Shown here one piece after another: positions 41,092-48,890 of a stretch of 62,924 nt of DNA. Position 1 is the first letter of the stretch. Every line of letters begins with the position of its first letter. Origin of the DNA: a virus. Below the pieces are notes generated by a model that saw only the letters and a list, made by a program, of their open reading frames with translations, was not told the DNA's origin and ran no database searches. A program made the translations under genes and the position numbers. The stretch is taken from positions 1-62,924 of the IMG/VR virus record IMGVR_UViG_3300042691_033363; one strand, 5' to 3'.

Positions 41092-43341
41092 TTATACTGG
41101 GGCTTCAGCTCCGGCCATTGGTACCATGGTTCCTTCTTCTCCGGTTGGAGGTGCTGGCTGGTTCAATGCTTCTCCTTCTGGAGAGGGAGGAGCCGGCGCG
41201 GCTTCTGCCGCTCCGGGAGAAGATTTCACTACATCAGATGCTGTTTTCAGTTCTTGTCTGTAGTTGTTTCCTTCTTGTGCAATTTGTGCCTGTTGGATTT
41301 GTGCTTGCATCATTGCCTCTTGCTGAGCAGCCTGCATGATCTGCTGTCTTCTCATTTCTTCCTGACGCTGCATATCTTTCTTATCCATAGCGTACTCCAA
41401 CTCATTGAGCAATTCGGTGTATGTTTTACTCGTTTCAATTTTGATGTAGTCGCGCATGTCGATAAGCTGATTCTGCATAGCGGCTTGGGCAATAGCAAGA
41501 AGTCTCTCTTTGGCCTGTTCGTCCAAGAAGTCTTTTACTTTGATGTAAACGCCAAAATCCTCAAACTTCACATCTTCAGTGATTTTTAGGAACTCGTATC
41601 CATTATCATCAAGCAAACCAACCTCTTCGTCTTTCAGAGCCAAAAGGGATATCTTATACTGATTGAGTGCGTATTGTAAATCCTTTTCAATGAACCGAAT
41701 AAAGCCCTGATACAAATACGCTGTGCCAAGGTTTGACTGTGCAATTGAGCCGGCTTGAGTTTTGGCTCCGAGATAACCTTGCTGCTGCCCCATGGCGATT
41801 TTAGGAACATTGACAATCTCTTCCATGATACGCTCTTCCTCGTTTTTGAGATTTATAAGTTCGCGTACATTCGGATCCAAAGTCATATCTACTACCTCAA
41901 CGATTCGGTTGGAATCATTGGGTTGGTAATCTTCACCAGTAGCATTTCCGTCGGTGATGTGTATTCCTATTCTTTCAAAATCATTTAATACTTCTTGTGA
42001 AGTTGCACTTCCAAGTTTGTGCTTGTTGAGAATGAATACTTTTCCTTTTGCTCTGTCAGTTGCTTTGGTGATTTCGTAATTCAGATAGTCGATTCTATCC
42101 TGGTGCTTGTGAAGCCTGGAAGCAATCGATCTGGTTTCCCCCATAACCATGTTTGGAAGGAACACAGTAATTGGCAACTCGACTTCGTTTTTATCGTCAA
42201 AATTCCGTACAATGTTATTGGTCTCACCCCAGTCTACAATGTACTTGTTGGCAATCAATGTTCCTTTGTAAACGGTTTTTGTCCAGTATGGCTGATTCTT
42301 TTTCTTTTTGCTTTTCGCAAAATGCTCATTTCCATACTGGTCCTTTGTTCTATCGTAAGGCAGTTCTTTGTAGCCAATCCAATAACCGGTTACGCATGCC
42401 ATCTTGGGCACACCGTTGAAGTTGTACCACCAGCGCAATTGGTTTGATGAGATGTACTCTTCACCAAGCATTTTATCAATTGTCTGAGTATTAACGGTTT
42501 GTATCTCTTGGATTTCTTCTTCGGAAAGATATTGTATGAAATCTGGGTTTGAAAGAATTTCGCCGGGGGTTAACCAGTCTACTTTTCCAACGAATTGTGC
42601 GCGACTGTTGTAATCATCATCTACTGTATTGTCCCAAATCAAATTGTAGGGCAAAATGATTTCTTTGATCTGTCGGCCCTTTTTGATGTAGTTTTCGATT
42701 CCGATTACACCACCTAACAGGAGATACAAGAAAGCCTGTTTATATTTTTCGATGAACTTATTTCTGTAGAGAATATCCTGAGCTAGTCGTTGTGCAATTT
42801 CTTCCGAGTATTCCCGGTAATCGTATTGCATCCATCTTTGCAAATCTTCTTTTGATTCGAGTTGTTCGGTACCAGTTGGTGTGAATTCAACTCCTTTTTC
42901 GGACATGAGATCAGATACTTCCTTAAAGATAATTTTGGCCATAGCCAATTGATACATTTTGTTCTTCTTGGAAATCAAGGCTCTGGACATACCACGAACA
43001 GAAGGCTCAATGTTTTCAATCATTTTGATTGCACTACCAAGCATGAAGTCAACCATTGAGGTCAACTTTTGGCCATTGATCCATACATGGGGAAGTTTGC
43101 AGTTGTCTGCATCCTGAGTTACATAGTAGTAATCTCTGTTTTCTTGCTTACCAAGATAGTAGGTAAACATCCGGATCATTTCGTCAACTGGTTTATCTAG
43201 TTGTTGGGGTGTCCGATACCCCAGCTGATTCTGTTGTGTATTATATTTTTCCGCGATATACTGAATGTTCTCTTTGAACCACTGAGCATTTTTGGCACTC
43301 TCCGGTACAAACTGTTTCGGTTGGTCTTTAAGCGATATCAT
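41092..43341 (-). CDS. Portal protein
   Basis: 749 residues. The body has portal-like segments: 'YKQAFLYLLLGGVIGIENYI', 'VELPITVFLPNMVMGETRSI', 'HKHQDRIDYLNYEITKATDR' and 'VPKIAMGQQQGYLGAKTQAG', matching the conserved clip-stem region of crAss-like and related podovirus portals. The last 120 residues are Gln/Met-rich then Ala/Pro/Glu-rich and probably extend into the head as a barrel. It is the first large gene of the late arm and has its own promoter (43365-43396). Confidence 0.85.
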   Translation of the reverse strand: MISLKDQPKQFVPESAKNAQWFKENIQYIAEKYNTQQNQLGYRTPQQLDKPVDEMIRMFTYYLGKQENRDYYYVTQDADNCKLPHVWINGQKLTSMVDFMLGSAIKMIENIEPSVRGMSRALISKKNKMYQLAMAKIIFKEVSDLMSEKGVEFTPTGTEQLESKEDLQRWMQYDYREYSEEIAQRLAQDILYRNKFIEKYKQAFLYLLLGGVIGIENYIKKGRQIKEIILPYNLIWDNTVDDDYNSRAQFVGKVDWLTPGEILSNPDFIQYLSEEEIQEIQTVNTQTIDKMLGEEYISSNQLRWWYNFNGVPKMACVTGYWIGYKELPYDRTKDQYGNEHFAKSKKKKNQPYWTKTVYKGTLIANKYIVDWGETNNIVRNFDDKNEVELPITVFLPNMVMGETRSIASRLHKHQDRIDYLNYEITKATDRAKGKVFILNKHKLGSATSQEVLNDFERIGIHITDGNATGEDYQPNDSNRIVEVVDMTLDPNVRELINLKNEEERIMEEIVNVPKIAMGQQQGYLGAKTQAGSIAQSNLGTAYLYQGFIRFIEKDLQYALNQYKISLLALKDEEVGLLDDNGYEFLKITEDVKFEDFGVYIKVKDFLDEQAKERLLAIAQAAMQNQLIDMRDYIKIETSKTYTELLNELEYAMDKKDMQRQEEMRRQQIMQAAQQEAMMQAQIQQAQIAQEGNNYRQELKTASDVVKSSPGAAEAAPAPPSPEGEALNQPAPPTGEEGTMVPMAGAEAPV

Positions 43342-43364
43342 TTCAGCCAGATAGTAATTTGATA

Positions 43365-43396
43365 CAAAGATATGAAATTGTTTCTATAATCCACAA
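43365..43396 (-). promoter_or_regulatory. Promoter of portal gene
   Basis: Minus strand: TTG (43396-43394), 21-base spacer, TATCTTTG (43372-43365), then 23 bases to the ATG at 43341. Fits the Bacteroidota -33/-7 arrangement. Confidence 0.55.
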
Positions 43397-43400
43397 CCCC

Positions 43401-43667
43401 TCATCTGCACTCTTCAATTTTAGCCTTCAATTGAGTTTTGCTTATTTTGGTCATGTAGCATTCGCCCGAAGAGTAAAGAAGAGTAATTGGTTTTCCTGGG
43501 CGACTTCTGTAGTCTGGAAAGATGTGGTCAATCACATAAAAATCAGCCATGAAAGTAGGGCAATCGTAAATGTCGGTCAACCCTAAGTCTTCTAAAAATT
43601 CTTGATCTGCCTCACTTCTTTCTGGAGGGAGGGCAAAAACTTCTAAACTCAATGGTTTTCTCAACAT
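43401..43667 (-). CDS. Hypothetical protein
   Basis: 88 residues: 'LRKPLSLEVFALPPERSEAD', a central 'YDCPTFMADFYVIDHIFPD' and a basic C-terminus. It may be a small enzyme subunit or a regulator, but nothing is recognisable. Its start codon follows the poly-T of a terminator hairpin by a few bases, so its expression needs either readthrough or a promoter inside that repeat region. Confidence 0.65.
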   Translation of the reverse strand: MLRKPLSLEVFALPPERSEADQEFLEDLGLTDIYDCPTFMADFYVIDHIFPDYRSRPGKPITLLYSSGECYMTKISKTQLKAKIEECR

Positions 43668-43670
43668 TAA

Positions 43671-43698
43671 TAAAAAAAAAGTTACTTCTTAGTAACTT
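43671..43698 (-). terminator. Intrinsic terminator before the 88-residue gene
   Basis: Minus strand AAGTTACT-AAGA-AGTAACTT (43698-43679) runs into a tract of T down to 43672. The left arm is also the last unit of the 15-bp tandem repeat. Confidence 0.7.
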
Positions 43699-43741
43699 AC
43701 TATTTAGTTAGTTACTCGTTAGCTAATTACTCGTTAGCTAA
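43682..43741. repeat. Four 15-bp tandem repeats (iteron-like)
   Basis: On the plus strand: TTACTTCTTAGTAAC, TTACTATTTAGTTAG, TTACTCGTTAGCTAA, TTACTCGTTAGCTAA. The last two are identical and the other two match TTACTnnTTAG. Every unit begins TTACT. The period is a multiple of three and each unit carries an in-frame stop on the minus strand. Iterons for an initiator protein, or duplications of the end of a lost gene, are both possible. Confidence 0.75.
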
Positions 43742-44059
43742 TCTTTCGATAATATCTGTTTGATGGGTATCCGGCATATGGTGCACTATCCCAGTTTTCA
43801 CTGAGGTAGTCACCAAATGTCTAATGGAGGGAGGGTTCTGTTTGTCTGGGCCCCACCGACATATATCAATGCGTCGTGCTTGACCATTGACCGGGAATCC
43901 ACTGTACGGAATATTGCACTTCCGCTTCAGTCCTACGGCTCATTCCTTTGTGCCACCGTTGCGCTTTGCTGAAATCCCGTGGTAACGCATTACATCGGAA
44001 CGCCACCGTTATTTTTCCGTCCATTCCGACTCTGCAAATCTACAGCAAGAATTCAAAAA
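43742..44059 (-). other. 318-bp gap with possible decayed gene
   Basis: No complete gene. The minus strand has a 52-codon frame (43866-44024) opening with 'MDGKITVAFRCNALPRDFSK', and in another frame an open stretch (43727-43939) with protein-like segments 'NIPYSGFPVNGQARRIDICR' and 'DKQNPPSIRHLV'. A third protein-like piece, 'NWDSAPYAGYPSNRYYRK', lies after two stops of the first frame. This looks like coding sequence broken by frameshifts, or a frame I cannot resolve; structured non-coding RNA is the alternative. Confidence 0.35.
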
Positions 44060-44479
44060 TCAAAACGGAGACAACAAATTTTTTTTCTCCAGGTAGTCAA
44101 TTTTGTAAAGTAAAATGTCTAAGTAGTTGATATTGAATGTAAAACCGAGCAGCATAGCATAACGAAAAATATTTCTGTCGCCATAATCTTCCGGGTTTTG
44201 GAATTTGAACTGAGCCAGTTGATAATCGAAGACACCGGTTTTTTCGTAAATAGCATTGGTCAGTGTCGCATTGTTCAATTTGTGTTTACGAACTAGGTAC
44301 TCGTAATTGTAATGGACATTTTCCGCCAGTTTCAAAAGTCTCTTGTTCTGGCAAGTTTTGAAGTAGGCTTTCTTTAACCGATTGATTTTGATGTTCTCGG
44401 CACCGGAAAATGTCTCAGTGGCCTTGATCTCAGCAACCATTTTATCAATTTCTTCTTCGGAAATTTGTTTGTTTAACAT
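44060..44479 (-). CDS. Hypothetical protein at the head of the late arm
   Basis: 139 residues, helical and charged ('ISEEEIDKMVAEIKATETF', 'INRLKKAYFKTCQNKRLL'), with a C-terminal 'YGDRNIFRYAMLLGFTFN' segment. First gene transcribed leftwards from the divergent control region. Possibly regulatory given its position, but no DNA-binding motif is evident. A TACCTTTG box is 28 bases before the ATG. Confidence 0.7.
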   Translation of the reverse strand: MLNKQISEEEIDKMVAEIKATETFSGAENIKINRLKKAYFKTCQNKRLLKLAENVHYNYEYLVRKHKLNNATLTNAIYEKTGVFDYQLAQFKFQNPEDYGDRNIFRYAMLLGFTFNINYLDILLYKIDYLEKKNLLSPF

Positions 44480-44515
44480 TTTTGCTTTTATATTTGCAGT
44501 CTACTTGCAAAGGTA
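44464..44515. promoter_or_regulatory. Overlapping promoters of the early and late arms
   Basis: Rightward: TTTG (44468-44471), 17-base spacer, TATATTTG (44489-44496), leading to the SSB gene with a leader of about 50 nt. Leftward: TACCTTTG read on the minus strand (44515-44508), leading to the 139-residue gene; its -33 element is not clear. The two -7 boxes point at each other, and both predicted start points fall near 44502, so simultaneous occupancy is unlikely. Confidence 0.6.
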
Positions 44516-44553
44516 AGGATACTCAAAAAACTAACCACTAAAAATCAATATAA

Positions 44554-45207
44554 ATGGCACTCGGTAACAATTCGTCCGCTCTCTATGTGGACATTCGTAA
44601 CGGAAAAATCTTCCGTTATTCGAAAACAGAAGAAAAAGGAACAACTCCAGTTCTCAACACAAAAGGTGAAAAGAAGTTTTACTACATCTATGACTACATT
44701 GAAGGTCATGTGATTAACTTTAGTACTAGGGAAGAAGAAATCCAAAACACAAAGAAGATGATTTTCCAGATTCATATGCAAGATGGAAATGATAACTATG
44801 TGGTAAAGATGGGCTTGGATACTACTTACTTCAGAATGTTCTGCAGTGTAATACCAAACATCGATTGGACAAAGAAAGTTCGTCTGATTCCCCGTATCAA
44901 GGAAGAAAACGGCGTAAAGAAATCCAGCCTGATTGTTGTAAACAACGGTATTCCAATGAAGTTTGCTTTCACTAGAGAGAATCTCAATGGAAAACCCGAC
45001 ATCACAATCACCAAAAACAAAAAAGGTGAAGTGATTGATGTTGATCGCGAAGAGGAAACGCAGTTCTTTCTTGACTTGGTTGGCAAGACACTTCCCAAAT
45101 TGGTACACCCTGCACTGGCCGGCTCGTATGAAAAGCCAGAAGTAGTGAAAGAAACTCATGTTGAGTACGATAATCCCGATACCCCCGAATCAGACTTGCC
45201 CTTTTAA
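44554..45207 (+). CDS. ssb: Single-stranded DNA-binding protein
   Basis: 217 residues, first gene of the early arm. A beta-rich OB-like body ('KFYYIYDYIEGHVINFSTRE', 'KVRLIPRIKEENGVKKSSLIV') and an acidic tail ending 'TPESDLPF', the conserved C-terminal tip with which SSBs recruit partner replication proteins. It protects single strands during replication and recombination. The fold is inferred; the tail is diagnostic. A TATATTTG promoter lies about 60 bases upstream. Confidence 0.8.
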   Translation: MALGNNSSALYVDIRNGKIFRYSKTEEKGTTPVLNTKGEKKFYYIYDYIEGHVINFSTREEEIQNTKKMIFQIHMQDGNDNYVVKMGLDTTYFRMFCSVIPNIDWTKKVRLIPRIKEENGVKKSSLIVVNNGIPMKFAFTRENLNGKPDITITKNKKGEVIDVDREEETQFFLDLVGKTLPKLVHPALAGSYEKPEVVKETHVEYDNPDTPESDLPF

Positions 45208-45227
45208 TCAACAACTTATTAACAATT

Positions 45228-45509
45228 ATGGCAAAAAGCATTGCTAACCCGGCTTTGGCTTCAGAAATAGCGGATACCATTCGCAATAAAGCGGAAGAAG
45301 TGATCGCAAAGAAGAAGCAAGTGGCTCAGACCGTGGTGTATGAACACATGCAGCACCAATATGACAAAGAAGAAAAGATCATTCGTCAGAGTTGTATGAA
45401 GGCCGCGGCCTCAGCGTACAATTCACCCGTTGGGGAAAAACCGGAAGTAACTGCTTCTAATGTAATTAAGATTTCAAAATTGTTGATGAAATGGGTGAGT
45501 TCAAAGTAA
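45228..45509 (+). CDS. Hypothetical early protein
   Basis: 93 residues, all-helical and charged ('IADTIRNKAEEVIAKKKQVA'), ending 'IKISKLLMKWVSSK'. It overlaps the start of the exonuclease gene by 19 bases and sits between SSB and the exonuclease, so it may be part of the recombination set, perhaps an annealing or accessory factor; no motif supports this. Confidence 0.7.
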   Translation: MAKSIANPALASEIADTIRNKAEEVIAKKKQVAQTVVYEHMQHQYDKEEKIIRQSCMKAAASAYNSPVGEKPEVTASNVIKISKLLMKWVSSK

Positions 45510-46498
45510 TATCAATCGACAAAGAATCAGACTACCAAAACTGGTTAAACTTTCGTTTAAATGGAATCGGGGCTTCAGAGGTGGGAACACTTCTGGGCCT
45601 CAATCCCTACAAATCGAAAATAGAACTCTTCTATCAGAAGCTTGGAGTAATACCGCTGATGACCGAAGAGAATGTGGTTATGTTTTATGGGAACCGACTT
45701 GAGGACTTTGTAGCCTCTATGTGGGAGTACTACGAGAACACACCAGAGTCAATTGTACAGAATTACAACGCTGGTCGGAAAATCCGACACGCCAAATCTG
45801 TCAATGGCTACATATTAAACAGCGATTATCCAAATTTGTTTTTCTCGCCGGATCGGTTAATCGTAGAAAGCGAAACAGATCGAGTTGTCCATAAAGGCAA
45901 CATTGTTCGCAAGAATGTAAAGGGCGTACTGGAAATCAAAACCATTTCCGGTTTTGCATCAAAGCAGTGGGACGGCGGCATCCCTCCAAGCTATGTAGTC
46001 CAGGTCATGACATATTTGATTGGCATGGAACAGGAATATGCAGAAATCGCATTGTTCGAAGATGGCCGGAAGTTCAATGTTCTGCCGATATTCAGAAACG
46101 ATGCACTGATTACTAAGATTCTGACCGAAGTCGATGACTTCTCGGATAGAGTCAAAGTAGCCAAAGGAGATATGGAGAACATTCACCTGTACGAGCCGGA
46201 ACCGGATGGTACCCAGGCATTCGAGCAGTTCTTGAATAAGAAGTACGCCAACTCCGAGCAAAAGACGATTATGGGAACCAAGGAAGTATTGGAGATTGCT
46301 GTTCGCCATAAGATCGCGGCTGAAGAATTGAAAGAAAAAGAAACTGAACTCCGGGAATACACGAACCAAATCAAGAACTACATGCAGGAATTTGAAGCCA
46401 TTGATTTCGGGGATAGTGGTAAAATCATATGGAAAACTGATTCCAGGGGTATCAGATCACTGAGAAATAACATATCTTTGACACCAAAACAAAAATAA
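45491..46498 (+). CDS. YqaJ/lambda-exonuclease-type recombination nuclease
   Basis: 335 residues. 'WLNFRLNGIGASEVGTLLGL' followed by 'NPYKSKIELFYQKLG' is the classical YqaJ start, and the PD-(D/E)xK active site is visible as 'FFSPDRLIV' then 'VKGVLEIKTISG'. Such 5'-3' exonucleases resect double-strand ends and work with an annealing protein and SSB; SSB is two genes upstream. The C-terminal 100 residues are helical and charged ('HKIAAEELKEKETELREYTN'). Confidence 0.88.
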   Translation: MGEFKVISIDKESDYQNWLNFRLNGIGASEVGTLLGLNPYKSKIELFYQKLGVIPLMTEENVVMFYGNRLEDFVASMWEYYENTPESIVQNYNAGRKIRHAKSVNGYILNSDYPNLFFSPDRLIVESETDRVVHKGNIVRKNVKGVLEIKTISGFASKQWDGGIPPSYVVQVMTYLIGMEQEYAEIALFEDGRKFNVLPIFRNDALITKILTEVDDFSDRVKVAKGDMENIHLYEPEPDGTQAFEQFLNKKYANSEQKTIMGTKEVLEIAVRHKIAAEELKEKETELREYTNQIKNYMQEFEAIDFGDSGKIIWKTDSRGIRSLRNNISLTPKQK

Positions 46499-46502
46499 AC
46501 AC

Positions 46503-46904
46503 ATGATAACCAAACAACTAAAAGGCTTTCTGTACGAAACAGAATCAGGATGGCACATCGAACACATGGTATCCAATGAAACCCCAGAAGGAAATGAAAT
46601 GTCTTGGAAGCAACATCGCATTCTTCCTAGCCAACAGAGTATTCTTCCGATGTTTTTCAATCCCAACGGAGTAGCAGATGTTCTCTTTGAACTTGTTACA
46701 CAGACTAACGGGAACACTTCAGTTCAATTTGCAGTGATTGACTCATTTGAGTTTACTGAAGCAATCGAATCCAGAATGGTTTCGTGGGATGATGTACACG
46801 ACAGATGGAATAGACACAGCAGTTGGTTTGATGGCTTTTGGGAATACAAGAAGTGGATCAAACAAAATTACATTGCTCTTCGTCCATTCAGAAAATCAAA
46901 GTAA
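46503..46904 (+). CDS. Hypothetical protein
   Basis: 133 residues, mixed fold, with 'GFLYETESGWHIEHMVSN', 'SILPMFFNPNGVADVLFEL' and aromatic-rich C-terminus 'WNRHSSWFDGFWEYKKWIK'. Stop overlaps the next start (TAATG). Not recognised; probably part of the early recombination-replication transcript. Confidence 0.65.
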   Translation: MITKQLKGFLYETESGWHIEHMVSNETPEGNEMSWKQHRILPSQQSILPMFFNPNGVADVLFELVTQTNGNTSVQFAVIDSFEFTEAIESRMVSWDDVHDRWNRHSSWFDGFWEYKKWIKQNYIALRPFRKSK

Positions 46905-47443
46905 TGAAACACATAAAGACTGAATCATATCATCTGTACAAGAAAGCCAACGACTACTTTTACAGAACACTCGGTGAGATTCCATTTGGCAATGACATCA
47001 TGATTATACGCAACGCCACATCAGCAGACAGCACGATGGTTGACACAATTATACTTCCGGACATTTTCTCGGAAGACGATGCTAAGGTATTTGTCGGCCA
47101 GTGTGCGTCGTACCGCAGTGAAAACCATTGCTTGGTACCGGGCATGTACGATTACAGGTTGGCTAAAATGTACGGAGCAGTTTTCGGAATGCAAGTTGGG
47201 CCGGTATTTGTCCACGATGGTACTAAGGGCATGACTGACGGTGATCACTTCAGTCAGAAGTTGGCCGGCATGAATATTCTGTTCAATCCGATCCACCGAT
47301 TTTTGAAGCCGGGGACTCCGATCAGCAAGTGCAGCCCAGGCTCTATAACAGTAGAAAGAAACATCTACCCCACGGTATTCCGCAACTGGGAGAACAATGC
47401 CTGTCGTTTCAGATTATTCATCGGCCACAGTCATGAGTTCTAA
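46904..47443 (+). CDS. Hypothetical protein
   Basis: 179 residues from the ATG at 46904, sharing a base with the preceding stop. Contains 'NHCLVPGMYDYRLAKMYGAV', 'MTDGDHFSQKLAGMNILFNP' and a Cys/Gly loop 'TPISKCSPGSI'. Several conserved-looking His, Asp and Gly residues suggest an enzyme, but I cannot assign a family. Confidence 0.65.
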   Translation: MKHIKTESYHLYKKANDYFYRTLGEIPFGNDIMIIRNATSADSTMVDTIILPDIFSEDDAKVFVGQCASYRSENHCLVPGMYDYRLAKMYGAVFGMQVGPVFVHDGTKGMTDGDHFSQKLAGMNILFNPIHRFLKPGTPISKCSPGSITVERNIYPTVFRNWENNACRFRLFIGHSHEF

Positions 47444-47699
47444 TTCGAACAATTTACCAAAGGATAGCAATATGACAGCAGTACAGTGGGTACATGCACT
47501 ATCTAAAGAAAGAGAACTGGATATGTTTGATTGGGCTGAGGCCGAAGCACTAGAAAGGCAACAACGGAAAAGAGCCCAGATTGACTTGTTCATCTTTATG
47601 AATGAACTTCCCAATAATCTGCCATACGAAGTCAAACGCGACACTGTAATGAAATTCATCAGAAAATATGAAGGACCGGCAAAAGAAACTAATCATTGA
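47433..47699 (+). CDS. Hypothetical small early protein
   Basis: 88 residues from the ATG at 47433, which overlaps the previous gene by 11 bases; the ATG at 47472 (MTAVQWVHALSKE) is an alternative with an AAAGGA-like sequence upstream. The body is a charged helix 'ALERQQRKRAQIDLFIFMNE'. A 'TAVQW' opening is also found in the next gene as 'TAVEW', so the two may be distant relatives. Function unknown. Confidence 0.6.
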   Translation: MSSNSNNLPKDSNMTAVQWVHALSKERELDMFDWAEAEALERQQRKRAQIDLFIFMNELPNNLPYEVKRDTVMKFIRKYEGPAKETNH

Positions 47700-47703
47700 G
47701 ATT

Positions 47704-48195
47704 ATGAACGACGACGCAAAAGACGGATTGTATAAACAGCAAACAGCAGTTGAATGGCTTGAAAACAAACTTGCAGAAAACCTTGCAAAAATCATTATCG
47801 ATAAAGACCATATTCTAATTGAGAAGTTATTTGAGCAAGCCAAAGAAATGGAAAAGGAGCAGATTATTGATGCACATAATGCAGGAAAAAATATTTTACC
47901 ACCAAATGAATCAGGACAACAATACTACAACGAAACTTATGGAAGTAAGGAAAGTGATGGAAACTTTAAGCAGTTCAGTTTATATGAGCATAAAGAAACT
48001 ATTGCTACAGCTGACACTCCTACATCTTTCCAAACAGAAATAACAGATAAGGAGTTGGAGCAAGAGATTCTTAATTTTTTGTATTGCTTTGAATATGAAG
48101 AAATTCCACATTCAGCATCTTACAAATTCGATTATGAGGCTTGTGCAAAAGCATTAACTCAAAGATTTAAAGAAATACTAAAAAACAAACAATGA
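47704..48195 (+). CDS. Conserved Bacteroidota-type hypothetical protein
   Basis: 163 residues from the ATG at 47704. It contains 'KQQTAVEWLENKLAENLAK' and 'FEQAKEMEKEQIIDAHNAGK' with 'GQQYYNETYG', a string of motifs common in small proteins of Bacteroidota phages and elements, role unknown. The codon use is notably AT-rich compared with the exonuclease gene, which may mark a more recent acquisition. The stop overlaps the next ATG. Confidence 0.75.
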   Translation: MNDDAKDGLYKQQTAVEWLENKLAENLAKIIIDKDHILIEKLFEQAKEMEKEQIIDAHNAGKNILPPNESGQQYYNETYGSKESDGNFKQFSLYEHKETIATADTPTSFQTEITDKELEQEILNFLYCFEYEEIPHSASYKFDYEACAKALTQRFKEILKNKQ

Positions 48196-48407
48196 GATCA
48201 ACATCAGTTCAAATGCTAATTGACTACTTCGAAGAGAACTTTCATCTTACCGAAGAAGCACGAATGGAAATGAAGATGGCCCAGGCGGCAAACGAAGAAG
48301 AAATCAAAGAAGCATACGATGCCGGTTTGTTTGATGGATCCATGGAACTCACCCAGGACCGGTTGCATTCAAACGCGAATGATTACTTTAGACAAAACCA
48401 CAAATGA
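48192..48407 (+). CDS. Small acidic protein related to its upstream neighbour
   Basis: 71 residues, acidic. 'MLIDYFEENFHLTEEARMEM' and 'AANEEEIKEAYDAGLFDGS' echo the AKEMEKEQIIDAHNAG layout of the upstream gene, suggesting a shared ancestry or partner. Overlaps both neighbours by 4 bases (ATGA). Function unknown. Confidence 0.7.
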   Translation: MRSTSVQMLIDYFEENFHLTEEARMEMKMAQAANEEEIKEAYDAGLFDGSMELTQDRLHSNANDYFRQNHK

Positions 48408-48544
48408 AAATACAACGACAGAACAAAGCCAACAAGCGTAAGAACTGGGGCCTCAGAAAAGAAAACAAATTCACTTTTCTTTGGGCTCGTCTTGTCAACT
48501 CTCGTATCAACGAACTGTACATAGAGATAAAGAAGTTACAGTAA
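48404..48544 (+). CDS. Short basic protein
   Basis: A 46-codon frame whose ATG overlaps the previous stop (ATGA). 'MKIQRQNKANKRKNWGLRKE' then 'FTFLWARLVNSRINELYIEI'. A strongly basic N-terminus and a helical C-terminus suggest nucleic-acid binding. The end of the gene lies in an imperfect palindrome (TTACAGTAAC / GTTAACTGTAA). Supported by overlap geometry rather than homology. Confidence 0.55.
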   Translation: MKIQRQNKANKRKNWGLRKENKFTFLWARLVNSRINELYIEIKKLQ

Positions 48545-48619
48545 CCAGTTAACTGTAAAGTAAACTCTTGCATTGACAAGTAACTCAGGCAAGTAAATAC
48601 AAAAGTTGACATTCGTTCT

Positions 48620-48627
48620 TATATTTG
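48620..48627 (+). promoter_or_regulatory. -7 box TATATTTG before tRNA-like element
   Basis: Perfect TAnnTTTG followed by C. A TTGACA lies 11 bases upstream, too close for the usual -33 spacing, so the upstream element is uncertain. The first transcribed stretch downstream is non-coding. Confidence 0.5.
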
Positions 48628-48653
48628 CACCAACAGTACCATAGTGGGTACAC

Positions 48654-48715
48654 GGGGAGATGGCGAAAGGGTAAACGCACTTTAACAGCAACAGGTTCGA
48701 GTCCTGTTCTCCTCA
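48654..48715 (+). tRNA. tRNA-like element 1, lacking an anticodon arm
   Basis: GGGGAGA (48654-48660) pairs with TCTCCTC (48708-48714) over seven positions (one G-T). TG follows, then a D-like hairpin GCG/CGC with a GG-containing loop, then a 12-base linker where an anticodon arm of 17 bases plus variable loop should be, then a canonical T arm ACAGG-TTCGAGT-CCTGT. A is at the discriminator position, CCA not encoded. At 62 nt it cannot decode normally. A decayed tRNA or a purposeful tRNA mimic are the two readings. Confidence 0.5.
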
Positions 48716-48831
48716 CGCAAAAAACAAAGGCAGTGTTTCCTTACCTCGCAAGAGATGGGTTTTATAAGCCACTCATAGTTCGCCAAAACTATCCATAAGC
48801 ATGGGTTTTGGCGGTTTTCATAGTGTTTAAA

Positions 48832-48854
48832 GGGGCCTAATCCGCCCCTTTTTT
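48832..48854 (+). terminator. Intrinsic terminator
   Basis: GGGGC (48832-48836), 7-base loop, GCCCC (48844-48848), then six T. Ends rightward transcription after the tRNA-like element and therefore separates the SSB-exonuclease block from the genes beyond 50.4 kb. Confidence 0.75.
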
Positions 48855-48890
48855 ACATCCTGGGGGTTCCACTCTATTGCGCTTTCCCGT

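Larger units (their letters stand above)
48630..48854 (+). ncRNA. Possible structured non-coding RNA with tRNA-like 5' domain
   Basis: Between the -7 box at 48620 and the terminator at 48832-48854 lies about 225 nt without a gene. In order it holds a leader hairpin (GTACC/GGTAC), the tRNA-like element, a weak hairpin near 48752-48775, a hairpin with 9 perfect pairs (CGCCAAAAC 48781-48789 with GTTTTGGCG 48805-48813) topped by CCAT/ATGG, and the terminator. A promoter, ordered helices and terminator with no open frame suggest an independent RNA. No known class is recognised. Confidence 0.4.

Noticed and set aside
43948-44130. 60-codon plus-strand frame
   Set aside because: It overlaps the end of a convincing minus-strand gene, runs against the local gene direction and has a low-complexity C-terminal half.
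48679-48690. Ochre-suppressor anticodon (CTTTAAC loop) in tRNA-like element 1
   Set aside because: The flanking bases cannot form an anticodon stem, so the loop reading is not supported.
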